From Streptomyces ochraceiscleroticus (GTDB lineage Bacteria > Actinomycetota > Actinomycetes > Streptomycetales > Streptomycetaceae), in the NCBI RefSeq assembly GCF_000720485.1, contig NZ_JOAX01000002.1:248001-312000 (forward strand): DNA of 64,000 bases, in the 5' to 3' direction. Both the position numbers and the translations under genes were made by a program. Below, in pieces: positions 41,479 to 50,753 of the stretch. Numbering within the stretch: position 1 is the stretch's first letter; each line of letters starts with the position of its first letter. The notes under the pieces are model-generated. The model searched no databases. It saw only the letters and a list, made by a program, of their open reading frames with translations, and was not told the origin of the DNA.

Positions 41479-44259
41479 GTGGCGGGCGAGTCCCCCGACA
41501 GGTCGGAGCAGAAGCAGTCGTCGGGGGAGACGGCGGAGAGCGAACGCGATCCGCGGCTCGCGGTCTTCCGTGATGCACCGACGGATACGGAGACCTCCGA
41601 GAAGGAACCCGAGTCCGGGGAAGCATCCGAGAAGGCGTCCACGGAAGCGTCGACGGAGACGCCTGCGGAGCCGGATCCGGTTGCGGCGGCCGGGGAGAAG
41701 AGCGATTCCGAGGGCGACCTGGACGGTCAGGACGGCCAGGACGGTGCGAAGGGCGACTCGGACGACCCCGAGGACGGCTCGGACGCGCCCGAGGGTGGCG
41801 AGGGCGGCGATGCTCGGCTCAAGGCTGCGGTGGCCGCTTGGGTGGCGGGCAAGGATGCCCCGGAGGGCGCGGAGGGCGCGGAGGGCGCGGAGGGCGCGGA
41901 GGCCGCGGGGGGCGCGAAATCGGGCGCGGACGCCCCTGAGGCCCCTTCCGGCGCCTCTGAGGCCCCTGCGGGCGACGAGGCCGCCGAGGGCGCGGCCGGC
42001 GCCGAAGCGGAGTCCGCGCTGCCCGTACGGAAGCCCGGCGGCAAGGCCAAGAAGGGCGCCGGTCAGCCGGACCAGCCGACGGCCGTCTTCCGCGCCGTGA
42101 CCCCGAAGTCGGCCCCCACCGATGACGCCACCCGAGTGTTTGCTGCCGTAAAGCCGAAGGGTGCGGAGGAGGCTCCCGCCAAGGACGCCGAGAAGGCCGC
42201 GGAGAACGGCGCCAAGAAGGACGCGGAGGCCCGGAAGGCCACGGCGGCTGCCATCCCCAAGCGGTCCGAGACGGCGAAGAAGGCCGAAGCCGCCGCCACG
42301 CCCAAGGACGCCGAGCCCACCGGCAGCGAGGCCAAGAAGGACGCCAAGAAAGACGCGGAGAAGGACGCGAAGAAGAGCGACGGAGGCGGCGCCAAGAAGG
42401 ACGCCGAGGACAGCAAGGCGTCCGAAGACAGCAAGGCGTCCGAGAGCAGCAAGGAGTCCAAGGGCGGCGAGGAGCCCAAGGACAGCAAGGACGCCAAGGG
42501 CACCGCGGCCGCAGCCAAGAGCGCCAAGGACAGCAAGAGCAGCAAGGGCGAAGAGGCCGGCAAGGCCGGCAAGGGTGGCGAGGCGTCCAAGAGCGCCGAG
42601 AAGCCCAGTAAGGAATCCGGTAAGGACTCCGGTAAGGAAAAGGAAGACGCCGAGAAGTCCGGCAAGGCGGCTGCCGAGCGGGACGCCGAGCGGACCAGTC
42701 AGTTCGTCGCGCTGAAGTCGGCGGACGAGCGGCCGGTCAAGCCGCCGAAGCCGGTCGGCAAGGCCGTCGACAAGCCGGCCGCCAAGGCCGGCGCCGCCTC
42801 GGACACCGCCAAGGACGCCAAGGACCCCAAGGTCCTCGGCGGCACCGCCGCGTCCGCCCCGCTCCCGCCGGCCGCGGCCCCGGCCACCACCCAGCCGCAG
42901 CCGGCCGCCCAGCCGTCGTCCGCTGCCCCCGAAGGGGCCCCGCTGCCCGAATCCGAGCGTACGAAGCAGCAGCCGCTGCCCCCGCTCGACCTGCTCGCGC
43001 AGCTCACCAACACCCCGCCGCCGCCCGAGACCCCGATCCGCACCATCGTGCGGCGGTTCAAGATCTGGACCCCGCTGGCCCTGCTGGTCCTGCTGGTCTT
43101 CGTGATCGTGCAGGCCGTGCGCCCGCTCCCGGACCCGGCGCTCACGCTGACCTCGGACGCCACGTACTCCTTCGACGGCGGCAAGCCGTCCCTGCCCTGG
43201 CCGACCGAGGGCCAGGCGTACGTCGAGGTGTCCGGCCTGGGCCCGATCGGCTCGTACGGCGCGCAGAAGCCGGTCCCGATCGGCAGCGTCGCCAAGACGA
43301 TGACCGCGTACATCATCATGCGCGACCACCCGCTGAAGCCCGGCAAGAAGGGCGACATGATCCGGGTGGACAAGCAGGCCGAGGAGGACGGCAAGAAGGG
43401 TGCCGGGCACGGTGACGAGTCGGTCCTCGACACCGTCAAGGAAGGCGATCACATCTCGCAGAAGGACGCGCTGTCCGCGGTCATGATCCCCTCCGCGAAC
43501 AACATCGCCCGGCTGCTGGCCCGTTGGGACGCCGGTTCCCAGGAGGCGTTCGTCAAGAAGATGAACGCCACCGCCAAGGAACTCGGCATGAAGAACACCA
43601 CCTACACCGACCCCAGCGGACTGATCGAGACCACCGTCAGCACCGCCCAGGACCAGGTGAAGCTGGGCAAGAAGGCGATGGAGATCCGCTCGCTGGTGGA
43701 CATCACCAAGCTGCCGTCGTGGACCGACCCCTCCGGCAAGACCTGGCGGAACTTCAACACCCTGCCGCCCTACAACAACGCGATCGGCCTCAAGACCGGC
43801 TCCACCTCGAAGGCGGGCGGCAACCTGCTCTTCGCCGGACAGCAGCAGGTCGGCGACACGACCCAGCTCATCGTCGGCGCGGTGCTCGGCCAGCACCGGC
43901 CGCCGATCATCGACACCGCCAACGCCATCAGCAAGGACCTGCTCACGACCACCCAGGGCGCCCTGGAGGACCGTACGGTCGTGAAGGAGGGCGACGTCGT
44001 CGGCGTGGTGGACGACGGCCTCGGCGGCACCACGCCGGTCGTGGCGACCGAGGACCTCAAGGCGGTCGGCTGGAACGGCCTGACGGTCAAGCTGGGGCTG
44101 ACGGACAAGGGTAAGGCCATCCCGCACACGGCGAAGGCCGGCACGAAGGTCGGCGTGCTGACCGCGGGTAGCGGGCCGGGCCAGGCCACCGTCCCGGTGG
44201 CGCTCCAGAAGGACCTCGCCGAACCGACCTTCGGCGCGAAGCTCACGCGCGTGGGCTGA
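41479..44259 (+). CDS. D-alanyl-D-alanine carboxypeptidase (S11) with long charged N-terminus
   Basis: 926 residues from the GTG at 41479, which has AAGGAG 6 nt upstream; the ATGs at 41332 and 41464 lack one. About 525 residues of Glu/Lys/Ala/Ser-rich low complexity precede one membrane helix (TPLALLVLLVFVIVQAV, about 530-548). The peptidase has SVAK (near 603), SAN (near 672) and KTG (near 771), the complete S11 triad of motifs. It is a type II membrane enzyme trimming peptidoglycan stem peptides outside. S. coelicolor SCO4439 is a comparable DD-carboxypeptidase involved in spore wall maturation (from memory). The charged cytoplasmic part may be an interaction or localisation region. Confidence 0.92.
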   Translation: MAGESPDRSEQKQSSGETAESERDPRLAVFRDAPTDTETSEKEPESGEASEKASTEASTETPAEPDPVAAAGEKSDSEGDLDGQDGQDGAKGDSDDPEDGSDAPEGGEGGDARLKAAVAAWVAGKDAPEGAEGAEGAEGAEAAGGAKSGADAPEAPSGASEAPAGDEAAEGAAGAEAESALPVRKPGGKAKKGAGQPDQPTAVFRAVTPKSAPTDDATRVFAAVKPKGAEEAPAKDAEKAAENGAKKDAEARKATAAAIPKRSETAKKAEAAATPKDAEPTGSEAKKDAKKDAEKDAKKSDGGGAKKDAEDSKASEDSKASESSKESKGGEEPKDSKDAKGTAAAAKSAKDSKSSKGEEAGKAGKGGEASKSAEKPSKESGKDSGKEKEDAEKSGKAAAERDAERTSQFVALKSADERPVKPPKPVGKAVDKPAAKAGAASDTAKDAKDPKVLGGTAASAPLPPAAAPATTQPQPAAQPSSAAPEGAPLPESERTKQQPLPPLDLLAQLTNTPPPPETPIRTIVRRFKIWTPLALLVLLVFVIVQAVRPLPDPALTLTSDATYSFDGGKPSLPWPTEGQAYVEVSGLGPIGSYGAQKPVPIGSVAKTMTAYIIMRDHPLKPGKKGDMIRVDKQAEEDGKKGAGHGDESVLDTVKEGDHISQKDALSAVMIPSANNIARLLARWDAGSQEAFVKKMNATAKELGMKNTTYTDPSGLIETTVSTAQDQVKLGKKAMEIRSLVDITKLPSWTDPSGKTWRNFNTLPPYNNAIGLKTGSTSKAGGNLLFAGQQQVGDTTQLIVGAVLGQHRPPIIDTANAISKDLLTTTQGALEDRTVVKEGDVVGVVDDGLGGTTPVVATEDLKAVGWNGLTVKLGLTDKGKAIPHTAKAGTKVGVLTAGSGPGQATVPVALQKDLAEPTFGAKLTRVG
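41862..41897. repeat. Four 9-bp tandem repeats inside the carboxypeptidase gene
   Basis: GGAGGGCGC is repeated four times exactly and encodes Glu-Gly-Ala units. It is in frame, so copy number changes would alter length without disrupting the gene. Confidence 0.8.
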
Positions 44260-44283
44260 CCCGGCGACCCGTCCCGTACGCAC

Positions 44284-44314
44284 CGCAACGCCCCGGTTCC
44301 GCCGGGGCGTTGCG
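44284..44314. terminator. Stem-loop terminator after carboxypeptidase gene
   Basis: CGCAACGCCCCGG pairs perfectly with CCGGGGCGTTGCG around a 5-nt loop, 25 bp after the stop codon. No T-run is present, which is common in Streptomyces. Confidence 0.8.
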
Positions 44315-44451
44315 CGTACCGTAGGGCGGGCGATCCGTCCGGGGCGCCAGACCCGATTCCGACCGCTCGGGAGCCCGCCATCGATACCGCGCTGAACGTC
44401 CGGACCGCCACGGGCCACGTACGCGCCGAGTCCGCGCCCTGGACCAGGGTC

Positions 44452-45936
44452 GTGCCGGCGCCGTGCGCGCTGTCGCTGGCGCTGGGCCTGTGGGGCGTCC
44501 GCCGCCAGGGCAGCATGTGGCGCGACGAGGTCGTCACCTACGACATGGCGCACCGCAGCCTCCCCGAGCTGTGGGACACGCTGCAGAACGTCGACGCCGT
44601 GCACGGCTTCTACTACCTCTTCATGCACGCCCTCTTCGACGTCGTGGGCGGTGGCGTGCTGACCCTGCGGCTGCCCTCCGTACTGGCGATGACCGCGGCC
44701 GCCGCGGGGGTCGCGCTCCTGGGGGCGCGGGTGGCCGGGGAGCGCGCGGGCGTGGCGGCGGGGCTGGTCTTCCCGCTGCTGCCGCTCGTGCAGCAGTACG
44801 CGCAGGAGGGCCGGTCGTACGCGCTCGTCTGCGCGCTGGTCACCTGGTCCACGTACTTCCTCGTCCGGGCGCTCGCCGCGAGCCCTGCCGCCGTGGACGC
44901 GCCGCGACTCGGGCTGTTCGGCGTGCCCGGTGCCGCGCGGCGCTGGTGGACCGCGTACGTGCTCGTGACGTTCGTCGCCTGTCTGCTGCACGAGTTCGCC
45001 GTGCTGGTGCTCGTGGCGCACGGCACGACGGTGGTGCTGTCCGGCGTGCGGGGAGCGGTCCGCGGTGCCGTCCGCCGTACCTGGCTCGTGGCCGCCGGGG
45101 TGGTGATCGCCGGTCTCGCGCCGATGGCGCTCTTCAGTGCGGGACAGTCGGCCCAGCTCGGCTGGGTGTTGTGGCCCGACCCCGTGCAGTTGGTGACCTT
45201 CGGGGTGCTGGCGGTGGTGGGCGTGGTCTGTGCTCGAGTACCGGTACGGACGCGCGGGCCGGCGCACGGTCCGGTCCGGCTGCGCCCGCTCGCGCTGCCG
45301 CTGCTGATCGCGCCGCCGGCCACCCTGCTGCTGCTCTCGCAGCTCAAGCCGATGTACGTCGACCGCTACGTCCTCTACTACGTTGTCGGCTTCGCCCTCC
45401 TGATGGGCGCCGCCCTGGACCGGGTGTTCCGGCCGCTCGGCGGCGACGGCGGCCGGGCCCGCAGGCGGCGCGCGGTGGGGGCGCTGGTGGCCGTGCTGGC
45501 GGCGCTGCTGCCCGCCGCCGTGTACCTGCGCACCCCGGAGAGCCGGAAGGACGACGCCACCGCCGTCGTCCGGGCCGTACGGGCGGTGGCGGAGCCCGGT
45601 GACGGGCTGCTCTTCATGCCGGCCCGGCGTCGGGTGTGGACCCTGTCCGAGCCGGAGCGGTTCCGCGACCTGACCGATCTGGCGCTGTCCCGGGCGCCGG
45701 ACTCCTCGGGCACGCTGTACGGCACGGAGGTACCCGCCGACGGCATCCGCGCCCGGATGCTCGCCACCGAGCGCATCGTCGTGCTCAGCGACCCGCGCGG
45801 CGAGCCGGAGGACGAGAACTCCCGGGAGGTCACCAAGCGCACCACCCTCCGCGACGCCTTCACCCCGTGTCGCACCCAGGACGTCACCGGCGCCCGCGTC
45901 ACGGTGTACGCCCACCGGGGCCACTGCGACGACTGA
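44452..45936 (+). CDS. GT-C glycosyltransferase (mannosyltransferase-like) membrane protein
   Basis: 494 residues from the GTG at 44452. About 10-11 membrane helices and the WRDEVVTYDMAHRSLPELW motif put the acidic catalytic residues in the first extracytoplasmic loop, as in GT39/PMT-like enzymes. It should transfer a sugar from a polyprenyl-phosphate donor outside the membrane. The frame is open further up: GGGAG lies 6 nt before an ATC at 44380. Starting there would add 24 residues (DTALNVRTATGHVR...) and complete the first membrane helix. The C-terminal 140 residues are soluble with two Cys. Confidence 0.85.
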   Translation: MPAPCALSLALGLWGVRRQGSMWRDEVVTYDMAHRSLPELWDTLQNVDAVHGFYYLFMHALFDVVGGGVLTLRLPSVLAMTAAAAGVALLGARVAGERAGVAAGLVFPLLPLVQQYAQEGRSYALVCALVTWSTYFLVRALAASPAAVDAPRLGLFGVPGAARRWWTAYVLVTFVACLLHEFAVLVLVAHGTTVVLSGVRGAVRGAVRRTWLVAAGVVIAGLAPMALFSAGQSAQLGWVLWPDPVQLVTFGVLAVVGVVCARVPVRTRGPAHGPVRLRPLALPLLIAPPATLLLLSQLKPMYVDRYVLYYVVGFALLMGAALDRVFRPLGGDGGRARRRRAVGALVAVLAALLPAAVYLRTPESRKDDATAVVRAVRAVAEPGDGLLFMPARRRVWTLSEPERFRDLTDLALSRAPDSSGTLYGTEVPADGIRARMLATERIVVLSDPRGEPEDENSREVTKRTTLRDAFTPCRTQDVTGARVTVYAHRGHCDD

Positions 45937-46025
45937 CGCCTGACCTCGCGGGGGACTGGCGGCGCCGGGGCCGATGACGCCGGGAGCTGACCGCGGTATG
46001 GGCCCGTCCGTGGGCCCTTCGGCTT

Positions 46026-48143
46026 CTACCAGTCGTCCATGGGCGGCTCTTCCATGTCCCAGTCCCAGGGCTCGTCGGGCTCAGGTGCAGCGACCTTCGC
46101 GCCGGCCGTGGCAGCGGCGGCCGCCACCGGGGCCCCACCGGCCGGACCGCCACTCGTCCCGACGGCGGCCGGGCCGGCACCGGTCGCCGGGGCGCCGCCC
46201 GCCGGGGCGCCGCCCGCCGGGGCACCGCCCGCCGGGCCCTCGGCGAGGACCTCCAGGATCGACTCGCCGTACTTCGCGAGCTTGTTCTCGCCGACGCCGT
46301 TGACCGTACCCAGCTCGGCGATGGTGGACGGCCGGGCCGTGGCGATCTCGCGGAGCGTGGCGTCATGGAAGATCACATACGCCGGGACCCCCTGCTCCTT
46401 CGCGGTCGCCCCGCGCCACGCCCGCAGCGCCTCGAACACCGGCAGCAGCTCCGCCGGCAGATCGACCGGCGCGCGCTTGCCCTTCGCGGCCTTCGCCCTG
46501 GCCGCCCGGGCCGGCTTCTCCGGCTCGCGCCGCAGCAGGACCTGGCGGTCGCCGCGCAGCACCTCGCCGCTCGTCCCGGTCAGCACCAGCGTGCCGTAGT
46601 CACCCTCGACCGCCAGCAACTGCTGCGCCAGCAACTGCCGTACGACGCCCCGCCAGTCGGCCTCCCGCAGGTCGGCGCCGATCCCGAACACGCTCAGCGC
46701 GTCATGGTCGAACTGGATGACCTTGGCGGTCTTCCGGCCCATCAGGATGTCGACGATCTGGCCCGTGCCGAACTTCTGCCCGCGCTCGCGCTGCAGCCGG
46801 ACGACCGTCGACAGCAGCTTCTGCGCGGGCACCGTGCCGTCCCAGGACTGCGGCGGCGCCAGGCACGTGTCGCAGTTGCCGCACGGCTTGCTCTCCTGGC
46901 CGAAGTACGCGAGCAGCCGCACCCGCCGGCACTCCACCGTCTCGCACAGCGCGAGCATCGCGTCGAGGTGCGCGGCCAGCCGCCGCCGGTGCGCCTCGTC
47001 GCCCTCGGAGCCGTCGATCATCTTCCGCTGCTGGACCACGTCCTGCAGGCCGTACGCCAGCCAGGCCGTGGACGGGAGGCCGTCCCGCCCGGCGCGGCCG
47101 GTCTCCTGGTAGTACCCCTCCACCGACTTCGGCAGGTCGAGGTGGGCCACGAAGCGCACGTCCGGCTTGTCGATGCCCATCCCGAACGCGATGGTGGCGA
47201 CCACCACGAGGCCGTCCTCGCGGAGGAAGCGCGACTGGTGGTGCGCGCGCGTACGCGGGTCGAGACCGGCGTGGTACGGCACGGCAGCGATGCCGTTCTC
47301 CACCAGGAACTGGGCGGTCTTCTCCACGGAGGCGCGGGAGAGGCAGTACACGATGCCGGCGTCCCCGGCGTGCTCCGTGCGCAGCAGGTCCAGGAGCTGC
47401 TTCTTCGGCTCGCTCTTGGACGCGATGCGGTACTGGATGTTCGGCCGGTCGAAGCTGGCGACGAAGTGCCGGGCCTGCTCCATCCGCAGCCGCGAGGTGA
47501 TCTCGGTGTGGGTGGCTTCGGTGGCCGTAGCGGTGAGCGCGATCCGGGGGACCTCGGGCCAGCGCTCGTGCAGCATCGACAGGGCGAGGTAGTCGGGGCG
47601 GAAGTCGTGGCCCCACTGGGCGACGCAGTGCGCCTCGTCGATGGCGAAGAGGGAGATCTTCCCCCGGTCCAGCAGACCGAGCGTCTGCTCGACGCGCAGC
47701 CGCTCCGGCGCGAGGTAGAGCAGGTCCAGCTCGCCGGCCAGGAACTCCGCCTCCACCAGGCGGCGCTCCTCCATGTCCTGCGTGGAATTCAGGAACCCGG
47801 CGCGCACGCCGACCGCGCGCAGCGCGTCGACCTGGTCCTGCATCAGCGCGATGAGGGGGGAAATGACGACGCCCGTGCCGGGCCGCACGAGCGAGGGGAT
47901 CTGATAGCAGAGCGACTTGCCGCCGCCGGTCGGCATGAGGACGACGGCGTCGCCACCGCCGATGACGTGCTCGACGATCTCCTGCTGGCTGCCGCGGAAC
48001 GCGTCGTACCCGAAGACCCGGTGCAGCACCTCCAGGGCCTCACCGCCCGGCGCCCCACCGGTCCGCGCGTCACCGCCGCCCGGGCCGGGGACTGCCCCCG
48101 TGCCACCCGGGGCTTCGTCCAGCCCATCGTCCACGTCGTTCAT
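46026..48143 (-). CDS. recQ: RecQ-family ATP-dependent DNA helicase
   Basis: About 705 residues from the ATG at 48143 (an alternative GTG at 48170). Helicase motifs are MPTGGGKSLCYQIPSL (Walker A near residue 72), FAIDEAHCVAQWGHDFRPDY (DEAH), LTATAT, and QETGRAGRDGLPS. A zinc-binding region (CRRVRLLAYFGQESKPCGNCDTC), a winged helix (RQC) and an HRDC domain near 560-640 follow. The tail carries GGAPA repeats and a terminal acidic-aromatic segment ending DWDMEEPPMDDW. It unwinds recombination and stalled-fork intermediates. It is monocistronic, convergent with the glycosyltransferase gene. Confidence 0.95.
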   Translation of the reverse strand: MNDVDDGLDEAPGGTGAVPGPGGGDARTGGAPGGEALEVLHRVFGYDAFRGSQQEIVEHVIGGGDAVVLMPTGGGKSLCYQIPSLVRPGTGVVISPLIALMQDQVDALRAVGVRAGFLNSTQDMEERRLVEAEFLAGELDLLYLAPERLRVEQTLGLLDRGKISLFAIDEAHCVAQWGHDFRPDYLALSMLHERWPEVPRIALTATATEATHTEITSRLRMEQARHFVASFDRPNIQYRIASKSEPKKQLLDLLRTEHAGDAGIVYCLSRASVEKTAQFLVENGIAAVPYHAGLDPRTRAHHQSRFLREDGLVVVATIAFGMGIDKPDVRFVAHLDLPKSVEGYYQETGRAGRDGLPSTAWLAYGLQDVVQQRKMIDGSEGDEAHRRRLAAHLDAMLALCETVECRRVRLLAYFGQESKPCGNCDTCLAPPQSWDGTVPAQKLLSTVVRLQRERGQKFGTGQIVDILMGRKTAKVIQFDHDALSVFGIGADLREADWRGVVRQLLAQQLLAVEGDYGTLVLTGTSGEVLRGDRQVLLRREPEKPARAARAKAAKGKRAPVDLPAELLPVFEALRAWRGATAKEQGVPAYVIFHDATLREIATARPSTIAELGTVNGVGENKLAKYGESILEVLAEGPAGGAPAGGAPAGGAPATGAGPAAVGTSGGPAGGAPVAAAAATAGAKVAAPEPDEPWDWDMEEPPMDDW
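46186..46230. repeat. Three 15-bp tandem repeats in the recQ tail
   Basis: GCCGGGGCGCCGCCC is repeated three times (the third unit has one change). It encodes GGAPA units in the disordered linker before the acidic C-terminal tip. Confidence 0.75.
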
Positions 48144-48299
48144 GCCAGGCAGCTTACGAGCCCGACCCACCCCGCCGCTGAGCCTGTGGACAACTCCCCC
48201 CGAGCGGGACGGTCAGGGAGCGGGCGGCCGCCGAACGGCGTGGGCGATGTCACGCAAAACAGCAGCCCGGGACTGGGCGCCGTCCGCCGCCGCCCGAGA

Positions 48300-49028
48300 T
48301 CACGGCTCGTACGGTTCGCAGGCCGTGCCGTCATGATCACGGTCCAGGTGCTCCGCGTAACCCGGTTCGCCGGACTGGATCGGGGCCGCGCCCGCGTCAC
48401 GGGCATCGGCGCAGACCCGGTAGTACGGCGCCGCCCCGGACTCCTCGGGCGTGGACCCGGACTCCTCTGGCGTCACACCCGGCTCCTCGGGCGTCGATCC
48501 GCCGACGTCCCGTACCGACGCGCCGGTGATGACGCCCTCGCTCACGGTGTAGGTACCGGCGAAGGAGCGCACCGAGCCGTCCGTCTGCAGTGCGTCGAGA
48601 TGGACGGTGACCACGCCGCCGTCGACACCGAGGATCTGGACGGTGTCCTGCACCGTGTCCGCCAGACCGTCGGTGAACGAGCTGTACGAGCCGCCGAGGT
48701 TCTTGCCGCCCAGCTCCCACGCCTCCTGGTAGTCGCCCGCGTTGATGGCGTCGAAGTACGCCTCGACGGTGGCCGCGGGGTCGCGGACGGTCGCCGGAGC
48801 CGATGTCCGTGCACCTTCCGAATGCTGCGACGACGGCGGAGTGTGGGCGGCGGAGGAGCCGGGCCGGGTGGTGACGGTCGATGTGCTGGTGACCGTCTTC
48901 GAGGCGCTGCCGGACGAGTCGCCGGACGAGCAGCCGCCGAGGACCAGGGCGACTACGGCGGACCCTGCCAGCAGGCCCGCGGCGCTTCGTGCGCGGGCTG
49001 TACCGAAAGTGCGGGACCGGTGCCCCAT
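48300..49028 (-). CDS. Lipoprotein with Excalibur calcium-binding domain
   Basis: 242 residues from the ATG at 49028. A lipoprotein signal ends in the lipobox VLGGC, followed by a Ser/Thr-rich linker. An NTF2-like region (VEAYFDAINAGDYQEAWELGGKNLGG) comes next. TPEEPG/TPEESG repeats lead to a C-terminal Excalibur domain (YYRVCADARDAGAAPIQSGEPGYAEHLDRDHDGTACEP) with the DRDHDGTACE calcium-binding loop. It is anchored on the outer face of the membrane; the target is unknown. Confidence 0.85.
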   Translation of the reverse strand: MGHRSRTFGTARARSAAGLLAGSAVVALVLGGCSSGDSSGSASKTVTSTSTVTTRPGSSAAHTPPSSQHSEGARTSAPATVRDPAATVEAYFDAINAGDYQEAWELGGKNLGGSYSSFTDGLADTVQDTVQILGVDGGVVTVHLDALQTDGSVRSFAGTYTVSEGVITGASVRDVGGSTPEEPGVTPEESGSTPEESGAAPYYRVCADARDAGAAPIQSGEPGYAEHLDRDHDGTACEPYEP

Positions 49029-49117
49029 AAAGATCACCCACCACTATGGGTACGGGGCACTGCTCTCTCGGAACTGCATGGCGCACCCTGTGCGTCGGGT
49101 TCGGGTGCCCGTTGGGT

Positions 49118-49876
49118 TCATTGTCCGCTGCATGCGGCCGCTGCGCCTGGGGAGCGCGGAGGGACCGCGGTGCGGCGGGTGGCCAGTTTGCGGTGGATGA
49201 CGGTGTAGAAGGTGAGCAGGACGAAGGTGGCGATCTGCAGCAGGCCGGAGAGGCCGGTGGCCGCGTCGACCGGCAGCATGTAGATCATCGGGAGCCTGAA
49301 GACGGCCTCGGCCAGCATGCTGGCACCCCACACACAGGTCATGATCGTCACGGTGCGCCGGAACGCGGGCTCACCGGCCCACCGCTGGTCGAGCTCGGCA
49401 CGGGCCCGCGCCGTGCGGCCCTGCGTGCGGCGAATGACGGCGAAGATCATCGGTCGTCCGGCCACCGCCGTACCCAGGAAGATCAGTCCCGCGAGGCCGG
49501 TCGGTACCGAGTCCTTGGCGAGTACGAACCGCGCGTCGCCGCTCACGAAGGACAGCAGCAGGCCGACGCCCCATACGGAGAGCATGAACGCCGCGAACAC
49601 ATCGAAGCGGCGCGGGAGAAGCGCCACGTATGCCACGCGGAGCGCGGCCGCGAGTGTGGCGCCGAGCATCGACACGTACACGCTCGTCCCGAACGCCCGC
49701 AGGGCGTAGTACACGCCGATCGACAGTCCCACGTCCCAGACGAGGGTCGAGATCGTCTGCCACAGGCCGGTCGACCAGCGCTCGCCCGATTCCCGTCCGC
49801 CCGCTGCCTGTTCGTCCGCTTCCCGCTTGCCGGACTCCGCCGGCTGTCCTGATGCCGTGTTCGGTCCCAGCCTCAT
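49118..49876 (-). CDS. VC0807-like polytopic membrane protein
   Basis: 252 residues from the ATG at 49876. A 40-residue hydrophilic N-terminus is followed by about six membrane helices (LVWDVGLSIGVYYALRAFG, VSMLGATLAAALRVAYVALL, VFAAFMLSVWGVGLLLSF and others). The pattern resembles the VC0807/DUF3159-like family of unknown function. It is divergent from padR, with a near-perfect inverted repeat between the two starts, so it is probably the PadR-controlled target. A drug- or stress-related role would fit PadR practice but is inferred. Confidence 0.75.
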   Translation of the reverse strand: MRLGPNTASGQPAESGKREADEQAAGGRESGERWSTGLWQTISTLVWDVGLSIGVYYALRAFGTSVYVSMLGATLAAALRVAYVALLPRRFDVFAAFMLSVWGVGLLLSFVSGDARFVLAKDSVPTGLAGLIFLGTAVAGRPMIFAVIRRTQGRTARARAELDQRWAGEPAFRRTVTIMTCVWGASMLAEAVFRLPMIYMLPVDAATGLSGLLQIATFVLLTFYTVIHRKLATRRTAVPPRSPGAAAACSGQ

Positions 49877-49917
49877 GCTCTCCGCCCCCGTATGCAGCGT
49901 TAGTTCTTCTTGGACAC

Positions 49918-49957
49918 GTAGAAACTGACACGTGGTGCGACACATGTCAACTTCTAC
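49918..49957. promoter_or_regulatory. PadR operator, 17-bp inverted repeat
   Basis: Arms at 49918-49934 and 49941-49957 match at 14 of 17 positions (GTAGAA-N2-TGACACGTG against CACATGTCA-N2-TTCTAC) with a 6-bp spacer. It sits between the membrane protein and padR starts and would cover both promoters. Confidence 0.7.
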
Positions 49958-50025
49958 CTGTCACTCGACTAAGGTGAGCGCAGCAAGGAGACGGGGCGGA
50001 GAGGCGAAGAGGCGGAGAAGACGCG

Positions 50026-50613
50026 ATGTCGCTGCGGTACGCACTGCTGGGGCTGCTGGCCGACGAGGCCGGCAGCGGCTACGAGCTGACCAAGAAGTTC
50101 GAGCGGAGCCTCGACAGGTACGCCTGGCACGCCAAGCACAACCAGGTCTACCAAGAGCTCAACCGGCTGGCCGCCGACGGCCTCGCCGAGGTCGTCGAGG
50201 AGGGCGCGCGCGGCCGCAAGACGTACGCGATCACCGAGGCCGGCCGCGCGGACCTGCGGCAATGGCTGCTGAATCCGCCCCGTAACCCGGTCGTACGCAA
50301 CGAGTTCGTACTCCGGCTCTTTCTCCTCTTCGCGCTGGACCCGAAGGAGGCACGCGTCGTGCTCGCCGAATACGCCGCGGCCGTCCAGCGGGATCTCGAC
50401 GCCCTGACCGCCCTGGTGGAGTCCGCGGACGTCGACCCGGCCGACGGCGTACTGCCCGATCCTCTCGCCTTCGGCCACCTCGCGGCCGGCTTCGGCCTCC
50501 ACATGCTCCCCGCCTCGCGCGACTGGGCGCACTGGGCCATCGCTCAGATCGACAACTGGACGGAGGAGGGGGAGGAGAAGAGCGAAGCCGAGGACGGAGC
50601 GCGCGGCGCGTGA
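50026..50613 (+). CDS. PadR-family transcriptional regulator
   Basis: 195 residues. The winged helix is MSLRYALLGLLADEAGSGYELTKKF with the wing GLAEVVEEGARGRKTYAITEAGRADLRQWL. A C-terminal dimerisation helix region (PADGVLPDPLAFGHLAAGFGLHML... WAHWAIAQIDNW) follows. It is a dimeric repressor, probably of itself and the divergent membrane protein through the 49918 site. The terpene synthase gene follows 140 bp downstream on the same strand, so readthrough control of that gene is possible. Confidence 0.93.
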   Translation: MSLRYALLGLLADEAGSGYELTKKFERSLDRYAWHAKHNQVYQELNRLAADGLAEVVEEGARGRKTYAITEAGRADLRQWLLNPPRNPVVRNEFVLRLFLLFALDPKEARVVLAEYAAAVQRDLDALTALVESADVDPADGVLPDPLAFGHLAAGFGLHMLPASRDWAHWAIAQIDNWTEEGEEKSEAEDGARGA

Positions 50614-50753
50614 CCGTCAACGTCGGACAACTTCTGCCCTGTTAGAGGGGAATGCCTGCCAGGGGCATGTACGTCACTGCCGCCCGGCGACGACCGTTGC
50701 AGGATGAGGCCCGTTCGTGCCGTCGTCGTCAGCAAGGGCAAGAGGTGCTGTTC

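Noticed and set aside
41449..45924. A 1491-residue minus-strand frame opposite the carboxypeptidase and glycosyltransferase
   Set aside because: It is a shadow of two well-supported genes; its translation is compositionally biased with no domain.
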